From: Planococcus sp. APC 4015
GTDB lineage: Bacteria; Actinomycetota; Actinomycetes; Actinomycetales; Microbacteriaceae
NCBI GenBank assembly: GCA_030407505.1
Contig: JASDDH010000003.1
Location: forward strand, 124,001-188,000
Direction of reading: 5' to 3'
Length of the DNA stretch: 64,000 bases
Position numbers and translations under genes: made by a program. Shown in pieces: positions 43,404 to 53,199 of this stretch (positions are counted from its first letter, which is position 1; every line of letters starts with the position of its first letter). Below the pieces are notes generated by a model. The model saw nothing but the letters and a program-made list of their open reading frames with translations. It was not told where the DNA came from and did not search any database.

Positions 43404-45190
43404 ACGCTCATGGTGCCGCCGGCCAGGATCTGAGCTCGTACGCGCCCATCGGCGACGGCCGCACGGTCGCGCTCATCGGGCTGCGGGGGCAGGTCGACTG
43501 GCTCCCCATCCCCAACCTCGGCTCGCTGCCCGTCTTCGCGCGCCTGCTCGATGACGACACGGGTGGATGCATCGAGCTCGAGCCGGTGGGCGAGTACACC
43601 GTGCGCCGCCGCTACGTCGCCGGGACGAATGTGCTGCGGACGACCTTCACCACGCCCCAGGGCCGGGCCACCGTCACCGATGCCCTGGTGACGGGTGTCG
43701 CGGGCCGACTGCCGTGGGCCGAGCTCGCCCGCCGGATCGACGGCGTCTCGGGCACGGTCGAGTTCACGTGGAGAGTGCTGCCGGGCACGTCCCTCGGCAC
43801 GGCGTCGCCCTGGCTCGACGTCGGTCGCGAAGGTCCCGTCATCCGCTCGGGGAAGACCTCGATCGCGGTGGTGGGAAGCGATCACGGACCTCGCGCACCG
43901 AGCCGTGAGCACCAGCCGCAGGTGTCGGGTCGCTTCACGACCGCGACCGGATCGCGTCACGTGATCGTGGTGGCGGCGACGCACGACGAGCCCCTGCACT
44001 TCCCCGATCCCGCGATCGTCGACGAAGGCATCGACCGCACCATCTCGGCGTGGCGGGTGTGGTCGCGCGAGTTCTCGTTCGACGGGCGATGGAGCGCGCA
44101 TGTGCAGCGCAGCGCCCTCACCCTCAAGCAGCTGATCTACGCCCCCACCGGGGCGATCGCCGCCGCGGCCACGACGTCGCTGCCCGAGAACCCCCGCGGG
44201 GGCAAGAACTGGGACTACCGCTTCGCGTGGGTGCGCGATCTCGCGTACACCGCTCACGCGCTGGTCAGATTCGGTCTGCGCGAAGAGACGCACGCGGCCA
44301 TCTCGTGGCTGTTGCGCACGATCCGCCTGCACGGTCCGGAGCTGCACATCTTCTACAGCCTCGACGGGGAGCTGCCGGACGACGTCCGCGAGTACGACGT
44401 CGAGGGCTGGCGGGGTATCGGGCCGGTCGTGACCGGCAACCCGGCGCAGGGTCAGCTCCAGCTCGGCGTCTTCGGCGACCTCTTCGCGATCTGTCGCACG
44501 TACGTCGATGCCGGCAACGTGCTCGACGTGGCGACAGGGCGCATGCTCGCCGACGTCGCAGACCGCACGTGCGACCTCTGGCGCAACCGGGACGCGGGCA
44601 TGTGGGAGCTCGAGGATCTGCAGCACTACACGTCGTCGAAGATGGGATGCTGGCAGGCCCTGGGTGACGCGATCCACCTCGCCGAGGTGGGTCAGATCGA
44701 CGGCAGCCCCGATCGGTGGCGTGCCGAACAGGACCGCATCCGTGAATGGATCTCGGAGAACTGCTGGTCCGACGCGCGCGAGTCGTATGTCATGCACCCG
44801 GGCACCGACGACCTCGACACCTCCGTTCTGCTGCACGCACCCAGCGGGTTCGACCGCGGCGAGCGCATGTTGAAGACCATCGACGCGCTGACCGCCGAGC
44901 TGGGCTCGGGAAACCAGCTCTACCGCTACACGGGTGTGCACCGGGAGGAGTTCGCCTTCGTCGCGTGCGGCTTCTGGCGGGCGACGGCGCTCGCGTGCGT
45001 CGGACGTGGGGATGAGGCCGTCGCCGCGATGGACGACCTCGTCACGCAGGGGAACGACGTCTCGGTCTTCGCCGAGATGATCGACCCCGACACCGGCGAT
45101 GCCTGGGGCAACGTGCCACAGGCGCTGAGTCACCTGGCGCTCATCACCGCGGCGCTTACGATCGACGAGCTGACCCGACCGAAGCGCTGA
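43400..45190 (+). CDS. GH15 glucoamylase / trehalase-like glycosidase
   Basis: 596 residues. Starts at GTG with AGGAG six bases upstream. The N-terminal super-beta-sandwich (about 10-225) is followed by an (alpha/alpha)6 barrel: NWDYRFAWVRD (270-280), general acid Glu403 in DAGMWELED, and the late EEFAFVACGFWRA segment where the general base Glu517 would be. No signal peptide, so it acts inside the cell on maltodextrins or trehalose; mycobacterial trehalase is in this group, so either substrate fits. The close trehalose-related loci favour that theme, without proving it. Convergent with the DUF1611 gene. Confidence 0.88.
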   Translation: MNAHGAAGQDLSSYAPIGDGRTVALIGLRGQVDWLPIPNLGSLPVFARLLDDDTGGCIELEPVGEYTVRRRYVAGTNVLRTTFTTPQGRATVTDALVTGVAGRLPWAELARRIDGVSGTVEFTWRVLPGTSLGTASPWLDVGREGPVIRSGKTSIAVVGSDHGPRAPSREHQPQVSGRFTTATGSRHVIVVAATHDEPLHFPDPAIVDEGIDRTISAWRVWSREFSFDGRWSAHVQRSALTLKQLIYAPTGAIAAAATTSLPENPRGGKNWDYRFAWVRDLAYTAHALVRFGLREETHAAISWLLRTIRLHGPELHIFYSLDGELPDDVREYDVEGWRGIGPVVTGNPAQGQLQLGVFGDLFAICRTYVDAGNVLDVATGRMLADVADRTCDLWRNRDAGMWELEDLQHYTSSKMGCWQALGDAIHLAEVGQIDGSPDRWRAEQDRIREWISENCWSDARESYVMHPGTDDLDTSVLLHAPSGFDRGERMLKTIDALTAELGSGNQLYRYTGVHREEFAFVACGFWRATALACVGRGDEAVAAMDDLVTQGNDVSVFAEMIDPDTGDAWGNVPQALSHLALITAALTIDELTRPKR

Positions 45191-45210
45191 CGTCGAGCGG
45201 AGCTCGTCGC

Positions 45211-46308
45211 TCAGGGGGCGATGAGCGCCGCGGCCGCGCGAGCTCCGAGCCCGGGGTAGGCGTGGAGGACCATGTCGACCAGCAGATTGATCGGACGCGC
45301 CAGCGCATCGGTGACCGGGATCCCGAGATCGAGTTCGTATTCGTCGATGACGGCGCTGATCTGGTCGTCGGTCATGTTCTCGTGGTTGATGGTGACGCCG
45401 ATGACCCGGGTCTGGGCGAACGACTCGATCAGGGCGATCTCGCTCGCGACGGTCGGCGTCGGCAGAGCGGGGAAGTCATCCAGCGTCCCGCGCCCCGGGG
45501 CATGCTGGAGGATCACGCCATCGGGGCGACCACCCCGCAGGATGTACGCGGACGAGAGGTAGGCCGGGTGGCTCAACGCGCCCTGGCCCTCGATGACGAT
45601 GATGTCGGGATCCTCGCCCTCGAACGCTGCCACGACCTGCGCCTCGACCTCACCCGAGCCGAACTGGGGCACGGTGGCATCCAAGGCGACCGCGTACTTC
45701 GCGCCCTGGATCAGTGCGGTCTGACCGGTGCCGATCATGACGGCGCGGATGCCGCGTGCGTTGAGGGCCTCGACGAGAAGGGTGGCGGTGGTGCGCTTTC
45801 CGATGGCGCCGTCGGTTCCGAGGACCGCCACACGTGGGCACATCACGTCGAAGATGCGTCCCGTGAACAGCTGCAGATCCTTCCGGTCCTTTCCGCGCCG
45901 CACGTCGGTGATCGTGACGCCGGCCAGCAGCGCGGCGGCGCCGAACTCGGCATCCTCGTTCAAGAACTCGTGGAGTCCGTTGACCAGGTCCATGCCGCGC
46001 GCGATGCCGTCGAGCATGTCGATGCGCTGCGGGGGCGTGAGCCGCCCGCCCGCAGGCGCCATGCCGAAGATCAGCGTGTCGGGCACGACACCGGCGTGGG
46101 CGATCGCGTGCTCGAGGTCCGCCACGATCGGGATGCCCGACGAGACCCCGTCGAGCACGAACCCGGCATCCTGTCCCGCGAGAGTGCTGTCGATGACGCT
46201 GACGATGCGGTACTTCTCGGAATGGCGCACGAGACCGTTGGCGGTCTTGCCGTCCTGTCGGCCGAACTTGCCCTCGTAGTAGACGACGGCCGTGGCGGGG
46301 ATGGACAT
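45211..46308 (-). CDS. DUF1611 family P-loop protein (DgcN-like)
   Basis: 365 residues. An N-terminal Rossmann-like domain (VVYYEGKFGRQDGKTANGLVRHSEKY) precedes a P-loop domain with Walker A GTDGAIGKRTT (164-174, Lys171) and an EGQGALSHPAY motif. This matches the DUF1611 family. DgcN, studied in proteobacteria, acetylates or helps racemise D-glutamate with a partner enolase-superfamily enzyme DgcA; no such partner is next to this gene, so that role is uncertain. The SD GAGGAG is five bases before ATG but sits in a stable hairpin (46314-46335). Divergent from the trehalose-synthase-like gene. Confidence 0.8.
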   Translation of the reverse strand: MSIPATAVVYYEGKFGRQDGKTANGLVRHSEKYRIVSVIDSTLAGQDAGFVLDGVSSGIPIVADLEHAIAHAGVVPDTLIFGMAPAGGRLTPPQRIDMLDGIARGMDLVNGLHEFLNEDAEFGAAALLAGVTITDVRRGKDRKDLQLFTGRIFDVMCPRVAVLGTDGAIGKRTTATLLVEALNARGIRAVMIGTGQTALIQGAKYAVALDATVPQFGSGEVEAQVVAAFEGEDPDIIVIEGQGALSHPAYLSSAYILRGGRPDGVILQHAPGRGTLDDFPALPTPTVASEIALIESFAQTRVIGVTINHENMTDDQISAVIDEYELDLGIPVTDALARPINLLVDMVLHAYPGLGARAAAALIAP

Positions 46309-46313
46309 GCTGT

Positions 46314-46335
46314 CTCCTCTGAGAATTCAGAGGAG
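46314..46335 (-). promoter_or_regulatory. Hairpin sequestering the DUF1611 ribosome binding site
   Basis: On the minus strand, CTCCTCTGA-ATTC-TCAGAGGAG forms a perfect 9-bp stem with a 4-nt loop, and the 3' arm contains the whole SD (GAGGAG), five bases before the ATG. Such a stem should lower translation until opened by temperature, a protein or an antisense RNA (inference). Confidence 0.65.
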
Positions 46336-46508
46336 GCGACGAAACCGAGATGTCTTCCCTGACGCCGACGAACTGCCGGCGCTCGAACGCTATCAACAGT
46401 TCCTGCGTGCGTCTCAGGGTCGGTCGGAAACCCCCTGTTCTCTATAGCCTTTCGGGCGCGCGCGCACCAGTCCTCGTCGTTGATGGGTGAAGTGCGTAGC
46501 GTGGAGGA

Positions 46509-48806
46509 ATGGCGCGCGACGAGCTTCCCCCCGAGGACCTCTACACCGGCCCCATCGACCTGCCGCGCATGGACGCGGACGGCGATGGCGAGGTCGAACC
46601 CGAGAAGAACGAGATCAGTTACGACGAACAGCGGTACCCCGCGCGTCCGAGGCGCCTGCGTCCGCGCGATCAGTTCCGTGGCGGCAGCGTGCGCCGCATC
46701 ACGACCGACCCGCGAACGGCGAACGGCACCAACCCGTCGTACGTCGAGTGGCTCGTGCGGCAGTCCATGCTCAAGGACGCCGATGTGCTGGCACGACAGC
46801 TCTCGGGTCAGCCCGCCATGTGGCGCAATCCGTATGCGCGACCGGATGCCCGCCGGGCGATCGCCACGAGCGACGTGTGGTTCACGGCATATCCGATCTC
46901 GTTCATCACGCGACCGGGGGAATCCTTCCTGGCGGCCCTCGGCGACGACCAGCTGTGGTCCGCGTTCGAACGCGTCGGCATCTCGGCGATCCACACGGGC
47001 CCGGTGAAGCGGGCCGGCGGCATCGCCGGGTGGCTCGAGACTCCCAGCGTCGACGGCCACTTCGACCGCATCAGCACGTCGATCGATCCTGCGTTCGGCA
47101 CGGAGGACGAGTTCCGCGCCCTGTGTGACGTCGCCGATTCGCACGGCGGCAGCGTCATCGACGACATCGTTCCCGGTCACACCGGCAAGGGCGCCGACTT
47201 CCGCCTCGCCGAGATGGGCTTCAAGGACTACCCCGGGATCTACCACATGATCGAGATCCCGCCCGAGGACTGGACCCTGCTGCCCGACGTGCCGGCGGGG
47301 GTCGACAGCGTCAACCTCGACCCCGCGACCGAGCACGAGCTCGCCGAGCGCGGCTACATCATCGGCGCGCTGCAGCGCGTCATCTTCTACACGCCGGGCG
47401 TCAAGGAGACCAACTGGAGCGCCACGGCCCCGGCGACCGGCCCCGACGGCATCACCCGCCGATGGGTCTACCTGCACTACTTCAAGCAGGGCCAGCCCTC
47501 CATCAACTGGCTCGACCCCACCTTCGCCGGCATGAGGCTCGTGATCGGCGACGCCCTGCACTCGCTCGGAGAGCTGGGCACGAGCGCGCTCCGCCTCGAC
47601 GCGAACGGCTTCCTCGGGGTGGAGAAGAGCGCCGAGGGGATGCCGGCGTGGTCGGAGGGGCACCCGCTGTCTCACGCCGCGAACCACATCATCGCGGGGA
47701 TGGTGCGCAAGGTCGGCGGCTTCACGTTCCAAGAGCTCAACCTCACGATCGAGGACATCCGCGACACGGGCGCCGTCGGCGCCGACCTCTCGTACGACTT
47801 CATCGGGCGACCGGGCTACCACCACGCCCTCGCCACCGGGCAGACCGAGTTCCTGCGGCTGGCGCTCACCACGTCTCTCGAGCTGGGCGTGCAGCCCGTG
47901 CAGCTCGTCCACGGGCTGCAGAACCACGACGAGCTCACCTACGAGCTCGTGCACTGGGCGACCAGGCACGGCGACGACCTCTTCCGCTTCCGCGGCCGCG
48001 ACATCTCGGGCGGCCAGCTCGCTGAAGAGGTGCGCGCCGACCTCACCGAAAGCCTCACCGGCACGGCCGACTTCAACCGCGTGTTCACCCAGAACGGCAT
48101 CGCCTGCACGACGACCTCGCTGATCGCGGCGGCCCGCGGCGCGGCCCGGCTCGAGGACATCACCGATGCCGACATCCCGGCCATCCGCGATGCGCACCTG
48201 CTGCTGTGCGCGTACAACGCGTGGCAGCCGGGGGTGTTCGCCCTGTCGGGCTGGGACCTCACCGGCATGCTCACGGTGCCGTCCGCTCAGGTCGCGGACC
48301 TGCTCTCGGCGGGCGACACCCGGTGGATCGAGCGAGGCGCCCACGACCTCCTCGACGTGGATCCTGCGGCGACCCGGTCCGCGGCCGGGATGCCGCGCGG
48401 CCGCGCGCTCTACGGCGCGCTGCCCGCGCAGCTGGAGGACCCGTCATCGTTCGCGTCCAGGCTTTCGGGCATCCTCGATCTGCGCCGCGAGTCCGGTATC
48501 GCGACGGCGTCGCAGGTCGACATCCCCGAGGTCGCGCACGCCGGGATGCTGGTGCTCGTGCACCGGCTCGACGACGGCGACGCCGCGAGCGACGCGCGCA
48601 TGCAGGTGACCGTGTTGAACTTCTCGGGCGAGGCGACCGAGGGCACCGTGCGCTCCGAGCAGCTGGTGCCCCAGAGCACGGTGGTGGATGCCGCGACCGG
48701 CGAGACGCTGGGACGCGTCGACGACCTGCGCAGCTTCTCGGTCGCGCTGCCCGCCTACGGCGCGCTGTTCCTGATGCTCGAGTCGGAGGAGTTCGACGCC
48801 GAGTGA
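46509..48806 (+). CDS. GH13 trehalose-synthase / maltosyl-type transglucosidase, long form
   Basis: 765 residues. An acidic, disordered N-terminus of about 50 residues precedes the GH13 barrel. Catalytic residues: Asp364 (LRLDANGF), Glu409 (FTFQELNLT), His473-Asp474 ([11 protein letters not shown]). The NHDELTYE form matches trehalose synthase rather than amylase. A C-terminal beta-sandwich spans about 670-760. It would interconvert maltose and trehalose. GGAGGA abuts the ATG too closely, and TAGCGT (46497-46502) is seven bases before it, so transcription may start at the ATG itself (leaderless). The maltokinase gene is convergent, one base beyond the stop. Confidence 0.83.
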   Translation: MARDELPPEDLYTGPIDLPRMDADGDGEVEPEKNEISYDEQRYPARPRRLRPRDQFRGGSVRRITTDPRTANGTNPSYVEWLVRQSMLKDADVLARQLSGQPAMWRNPYARPDARRAIATSDVWFTAYPISFITRPGESFLAALGDDQLWSAFERVGISAIHTGPVKRAGGIAGWLETPSVDGHFDRISTSIDPAFGTEDEFRALCDVADSHGGSVIDDIVPGHTGKGADFRLAEMGFKDYPGIYHMIEIPPEDWTLLPDVPAGVDSVNLDPATEHELAERGYIIGALQRVIFYTPGVKETNWSATAPATGPDGITRRWVYLHYFKQGQPSINWLDPTFAGMRLVIGDALHSLGELGTSALRLDANGFLGVEKSAEGMPAWSEGHPLSHAANHIIAGMVRKVGGFTFQELNLTIEDIRDTGAVGADLSYDFIGRPGYHHALATGQTEFLRLALTTSLELGVQPVQLVHGLQNHDELTYELVHWATRHGDDLFRFRGRDISGGQLAEEVRADLTESLTGTADFNRVFTQNGIACTTTSLIAAARGAARLEDITDADIPAIRDAHLLLCAYNAWQPGVFALSGWDLTGMLTVPSAQVADLLSAGDTRWIERGAHDLLDVDPAATRSAAGMPRGRALYGALPAQLEDPSSFASRLSGILDLRRESGIATASQVDIPEVAHAGMLVLVHRLDDGDAASDARMQVTVLNFSGEATEGTVRSEQLVPQSTVVDAATGETLGRVDDLRSFSVALPAYGALFLMLESEEFDAE

Positions 48807-48807
48807 G

Positions 48808-50058
48808 TCAGGCGAGCGCGGCGTCGATGCCGGCGAGCGGCACCGCGAGCCACGCGGGACGGTTGCGGGCCTCGTAGATCGACTCGTAGACGGCCTTGTC
48901 GAGCACGAGAGCGCTCAGCAGCACCGGGTCGAGCTCGACCGCACCGGGCGTGTCGGCATACGCCTCGACGAAGGCCTCTTTGCACGCCGACGCCCAGGCA
49001 GCTGCCCCCGGCGCGGCCCCGACCGCGCCCGCGTAGTCGAACGATCGCAGCATCCCGGCGACATCCCGGGGTGCGAGGTCGGGGATCGCGCGCTCCTCCA
49101 TCGGCCGCAGCGGCTCGCCCTCGAAATCCACGATCCGCCACCCGCCCGTCGGCACGGCGAGCACCTGACCCAGGTGCAGGTCGCCGTGGATGCGCTGCAT
49201 CCGGGGCCAGGGGCGGTCGAGGGCGGCGCGGTAGAGGGTGTCGATCGCCGACTGGCGGACGGCCACGGCGGGCACCTCGGCCGCGGCGGTCTCCAGCCGA
49301 CGCCGCCAGGCGGTGGCCGTCGACGCCACGACGGCGGGGCCGGCCTCGGCTGTCTCGAGTGTCTCACCGAGCGCGGCGTGCACGCGTGCGACGGCGATCC
49401 CGAGCTCGCGGGACTCCGTGGTGAAGTCGCGTTCCTCGCGCGCGGCCTCGAGCGCGATCGCCCAGCCGTCGCGCACACCGGGCAGGAACTCCTGCGCGAA
49501 CGCGAGGGTGCCGCGCGCGACGCCGGATCCGCGCCCCACATCGGGCCATTCGGCGTCGATGCTGCCGAAGAATCGCGGCACGAACGGCGACCCCGCCTCG
49601 CTCAGCGCACGCTGTACCGTGACGTCGGGGTTCTCGCCGTGATGGAGGGTGCGGAAGAGCTTCAGGATGATGGTGGGCCGGCCGTCCTGCTCGAAGACGA
49701 TCGAGGTGTTGGACTGCTCGCCCGTGAGCACCCGGGATCCCGTCACACCGCTGACATCCAGGCCCATCTCGGCGAGCATCCCGATGGTGAAGTCGGCATG
49801 TCGCGTCGCGTCTACCAGGTAGCCGTCTGGCCCCTCGGCGATGATCTCATCGCCGTCTTCGGGTGTCGCGCGTCGAGCGATCGGCACGTTGTAGAGCGTG
49901 GGCAGCGACCCCGCGTCATCCATCAGCAGGTATCGGGTGGCCGCCGAGGCGGGGCGCTCGTCGAGGACGCGGAATCTCGGCTCGTGGCTCTTGCCCGCGT
50001 ACCAGCGCTGTCGCGCGACCCAGGCGCCGATGTCTCGGAGAAGGTGTTCGTCAGTCAT
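48808..50058 (-). CDS. mak: Maltokinase (Mak/Pep2)
   Basis: 416 residues. The N-terminal cap WVARQRWYAGKS (13-23) is the hallmark of maltokinases. Kinase motifs: EQSN (114-117), Lys133 in ILKLF, catalytic loop HGDLHLGQ (291-298) with Asp293, and DFEGEP (311-316). It phosphorylates maltose at C1 with ATP to give maltose-1-phosphate, the substrate of GlgE for alpha-glucan building, and thus accepts the maltose made from trehalose by TreS. In many actinobacteria it is fused or co-directional with treS; here the two are tail to tail, with one base between stops. No GlgE in the window. Confidence 0.9.
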   Translation of the reverse strand: MTDEHLLRDIGAWVARQRWYAGKSHEPRFRVLDERPASAATRYLLMDDAGSLPTLYNVPIARRATPEDGDEIIAEGPDGYLVDATRHADFTIGMLAEMGLDVSGVTGSRVLTGEQSNTSIVFEQDGRPTIILKLFRTLHHGENPDVTVQRALSEAGSPFVPRFFGSIDAEWPDVGRGSGVARGTLAFAQEFLPGVRDGWAIALEAAREERDFTTESRELGIAVARVHAALGETLETAEAGPAVVASTATAWRRRLETAAAEVPAVAVRQSAIDTLYRAALDRPWPRMQRIHGDLHLGQVLAVPTGGWRIVDFEGEPLRPMEERAIPDLAPRDVAGMLRSFDYAGAVGAAPGAAAWASACKEAFVEAYADTPGAVELDPVLLSALVLDKAVYESIYEARNRPAWLAVPLAGIDAALA

Positions 50059-50177
50059 GGTGATGTCCCTCCGCGCGGATCTGCGTCATGACGTCACGAT
50101 AGGAGAACCGGCGCACCTCGCGCACCGGTCTTGACATCTGCCCCCGGGATGTCGGCGGATTCACGGCCGCGCCGGAG

Positions 50178-51353
50178 TCAGGGGTTGAGGACGACTTTGA
50201 CGCAGCCGTCCTCCTTCTTCTGGAAGGTCTCGTAGAGTCCGGGTGCGTCAGCGAGCGGCGCGTGGTGGGTGACGAGGTCCATCACGCCGAACGGGTCGGC
50301 CGGGTCCTCCACGAGCGGCAGCAGGTCATCGACCCACCGCTTGACGTTGCACTGGCCCATCCGCAGCGCGATCTGCTTGTCGAACATCGTCTTCATCGGC
50401 AGGATGTCGGCATCGCCCGCGTACACGCCGCTGAGCGAGACCGTGCCGCCCCGTCGCACGAGATCGATCGACGCGTAGACGGCGGCCAGACGGTCCATCC
50501 CGGCCTTGTCCATCAGGTTCTGCGCGATCGCATCCGGGAGGAGACCGATCGCGTTCTGGGCGAACTTCACACCCGGGTTGCCGTGCGCCTCGAGCCCGAC
50601 GGCGTCCACGACGCCGTCGGCGCCTCTGCCCTCGGTGAGATCGCGAAGCTCGTCGATGACGGTGTCGGTGAGGTCGTACGTGAGCACGCCGTGACGTTCG
50701 GCCATCTCGCGCCGCACCGGCTCGGGATCGATCGCGAGCACGCGATATCCGAGATGGATGCCGACGCGCGCCGCGAACTGACCGACCGGACCGAGACCCA
50801 TGACGGCGAGCGTGCCGCCTTCGGGAACACCGGCGTACTGCACGCCCTGCCAGGCCGTCGGCAGGATGTCGCTCAGGAACAGGTAGCGGTCGTCGGGGAG
50901 CTCGTCACCGACGCGGATGTGGTTGTAGTCCGCCAGCGGCACCCGCAGATACTCGGCCTGTCCGCCCGGCACCTGACCGTAGAGCTTCGTGTAGCCGAAG
51001 AGCGCGGCGCCGCTGCCGTAGTCGCGCACCTGGGTGGTCTCGCACTGCGACTGGAGCCCGCGCCGGCACATGAAGCAGTGGCCGCACGAGATGTTGAACG
51101 GGATCACGACGCGGTCACCGGGTGCGAGCAGCGTGACATCCGATCCGACCTCGACGACGACGCCCATCGGCTCGTGGCCGAGGATGTCACCCCGGTCGAT
51201 GAACGGGCCGAAGAGTTCGTACAGGTGCAGGTCGGATCCGCAGATCGCGGTCGACGTGATCTTGACGATCGCGTCGGTCGGGTGCTCGATAACCGGGTCC
51301 GGAACCTCGTCGACCGAGACGCTGCGCTTGCCCTGCCAGGTGAGTGCCTTCAT
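50178..51353 (-). CDS. Zinc-dependent alcohol dehydrogenase (MDR family)
   Basis: 391 residues. Catalytic zinc residues Cys38, His60 and Glu61 (ILGHEPMG); structural zinc cysteines Cys90, Cys93, Cys96 and Cys104 (SCGHCFMCRRGLQSQC). Rossmann motif GLGPVGQFAARVG. The 50-residue insertion with VGLEAHGNPGVKFAQNAIGLLPDAIAQ resembles glutathione-independent formaldehyde dehydrogenase-like enzymes. GGAGG precedes the ATG. Oxidises an alcohol or aldehyde with NAD(P); the substrate cannot be told. Divergent from the phosphatase gene. Confidence 0.88.
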   Translation of the reverse strand: MKALTWQGKRSVSVDEVPDPVIEHPTDAIVKITSTAICGSDLHLYELFGPFIDRGDILGHEPMGVVVEVGSDVTLLAPGDRVVIPFNISCGHCFMCRRGLQSQCETTQVRDYGSGAALFGYTKLYGQVPGGQAEYLRVPLADYNHIRVGDELPDDRYLFLSDILPTAWQGVQYAGVPEGGTLAVMGLGPVGQFAARVGIHLGYRVLAIDPEPVRREMAERHGVLTYDLTDTVIDELRDLTEGRGADGVVDAVGLEAHGNPGVKFAQNAIGLLPDAIAQNLMDKAGMDRLAAVYASIDLVRRGGTVSLSGVYAGDADILPMKTMFDKQIALRMGQCNVKRWVDDLLPLVEDPADPFGVMDLVTHHAPLADAPGLYETFQKKEDGCVKVVLNP

Positions 51354-51536
51354 GATTCCTCCGCTCGTGTGATGGCTTCTCAGACTCCGCCCTCGTCCAC
51401 GCGACGGCCAGGGTGTTGACGAACGGCCCGCGAAGACCTACGCGCGCCTCGCGCGACGCGGAGGCAGATGAGGGATCGGTGCGGGGATTTGTCAAGCGCC
51501 TCGGCCAGGTGATCCGAGCCCTCGTATCGTGGCGGC

Positions 51537-52265
51537 ATGACGCTCAGAGAGGTGTGGCTCGTCCGGCACGGGGAGAGCATCGCGAACATCGCCGCGACGC
51601 AGGCGGAACGCGACGGGGTCGATGTGATCCCCGTCGACATCCGCGACGCGGACGTGCCGCTGTCCAAGACGGGTCGCGATCAGGCGGAGGCTCTCGGACG
51701 GTGGATGCGCGAGCACCGCGACGAGGTCGAGGACTTCTACACGTCGCCGTACGTGCGGGCGCGCGAGACGCTCATGATCGCCCTGGATGCGCACGACTCG
51801 CCACCCGTCGAGGTGCGGAGCGACGAGAGACTGCGTGACCGCGAGCTCGGCATCCTGGATCTGCTCACCCGCGGGGGAGTGGCCCGTCTGCATCCCGCCG
51901 AAGCGGAGCGCCGCAGACGCCTGGGCAAGTTCTACCACCGGCCGCCGGGAGGCGAGTCCTGGGCCGACGTCGGCCTGCGATTGCGGTCGTTCCTCGCCGA
52001 TGCCGACAAGAGCCCGGGCAGCACAGCGGTCATCGTCGCCCACGACGCCGTCGTGATGCTGCTGGTGTCGTTGCTGCTGCCCCTGGACGAGACCGCTCTG
52101 CTCGACTTCGCGGCGACCCGCACCGTCCTCAACGCCTCTGTGACCCATCTCGTACGGTCGGATGACGGGTGGGAGCTGGTCGAGTTCTCGGACGTCTCGC
52201 ACCTCGAAGTCGAGGGTGCCCCCGTCACCGTGCACCCGGGGAGCCCCGATGTCGAACCCGGATGA
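51537..52265 (+). CDS. Histidine phosphatase family protein
   Basis: 242 residues. The phospho-acceptor motif is VRHGES with His11, the RxR pair YVRARETL follows, and the second His is in VIVAHDAV. This is the phosphoglycerate-mutase-like phosphatase fold. The C-terminal 40 residues (FSDVSHLEVEGAPVTVHP) are outside the core. Soluble, with unknown phosphoester substrate. The 3' end overlaps the next gene by 17 bases, so they are likely co-transcribed. The SD is poor, so a leaderless mRNA is possible. Confidence 0.85.
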   Translation: MTLREVWLVRHGESIANIAATQAERDGVDVIPVDIRDADVPLSKTGRDQAEALGRWMREHRDEVEDFYTSPYVRARETLMIALDAHDSPPVEVRSDERLRDRELGILDLLTRGGVARLHPAEAERRRRLGKFYHRPPGGESWADVGLRLRSFLADADKSPGSTAVIVAHDAVVMLLVSLLLPLDETALLDFAATRTVLNASVTHLVRSDDGWELVEFSDVSHLEVEGAPVTVHPGSPDVEPG

Positions 52266-53091
52266 GATCGTCACCGAACAGCTGCTGCGATCCTGGGGGC
52301 TGCCCGATCCGGGCTCGTCGAAGAAGACCCGGGGCCGTGTCATCGTCGTGGGCGGGTCGCGCCGTACGCCGGGGGCCGTCGTTCTCGCCGCCGAGGCGGC
52401 GTTGCGCGTGGGTGCGGGACGGCTGGGCGTCGTCGTGCCGCAGTCGGTCGATGCGCAGCTCGGTGCGGTGATCCCCGAAGCCGCCGTGTTCGCGCTCCCC
52501 GAGGACGCATCGCAGGCACTGCCCGACGGCGTCCGCGATGAGATCGGCAACGCCGACGCCGTGCTCGTCGGCCCGGGTTTCGACGACATCGACGAGACCC
52601 GATCCACGCTTCTCGCAGTGCTGGAGTGCGGTGTGTCACGCCTGGTGCTGGACGCCTACGCGCTCGGGGTGATCAACGACATCCCGCGGGATCGGATGCC
52701 CGACGAGGTCATCGTCAACGCCAACGAGGAGGAGGCCGCGATCCTCCTCGGACGGGCTCTCTCGGACGACCGGCTCGACGATCTGCGCGAGATCGCCGAG
52801 CGCGATCGCCTGGTCGTGCAGTGCTACGGCGACATCGTCGAGCCCGGGGGTCGTTCGTGTCGCATCCCCGCGGGCGGCCCCGGTCTCGGAACCTCGGGAA
52901 GCGGCGATGTGCTCGCCGGCGCGATCACGGGCTTCGCCGCCCGCGGGCTCGAGGCGCCGCGTGCCGCCGCATGGGGCGCATGGGCTCACGCCACCGCCGG
53001 AGACAGCCTGACCGAGCGCACGGGGCTCGGCTTCCTCGCCCGCGATCTCGCCGCGCAGCTCACCGTGGTCGTGAACGACGTGTTCCGCTGA
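52249..53091 (+). CDS. nnrD: ADP-dependent NAD(P)H-hydrate dehydratase
   Basis: 280 residues from ATG 52249, GGGGAG five bases upstream. Ribokinase-like fold: GRVIVVGGSRRTPGAVVLAAEAALRVGAGRL, AVLVGPGFDD and GTSGSGDVLAGAI, the conserved YjeF C-terminal signatures. Repairs NADHX/NADPHX, formed by hydration of the cofactors, in an ADP-dependent way. The epimerase half (NnrE), often fused, is absent here and would be encoded elsewhere. Translated with the phosphatase gene, which it overlaps by 17 bases. Confidence 0.88.
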   Translation: MSNPDEIVTEQLLRSWGLPDPGSSKKTRGRVIVVGGSRRTPGAVVLAAEAALRVGAGRLGVVVPQSVDAQLGAVIPEAAVFALPEDASQALPDGVRDEIGNADAVLVGPGFDDIDETRSTLLAVLECGVSRLVLDAYALGVINDIPRDRMPDEVIVNANEEEAAILLGRALSDDRLDDLREIAERDRLVVQCYGDIVEPGGRSCRIPAGGPGLGTSGSGDVLAGAITGFAARGLEAPRAAAWGAWAHATAGDSLTERTGLGFLARDLAAQLTVVVNDVFR

Positions 53092-53199
53092 CGCTCGGGC
53101 GGTGGTACCGCTATGCGGGGCGGCAGTCAAGCCGCTGGGTGACGGCTGCATCGCGGCTTAGCGTGGGCGCACACCCGCTCGATCCGGAGGAGACCGCCC

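Noticed and set aside
46071..48344. 757-codon minus-strand frame over the trehalose-synthase-like gene
   Set aside because: Low-complexity, charged antisense frame that also runs through the start of the DUF1611 gene.
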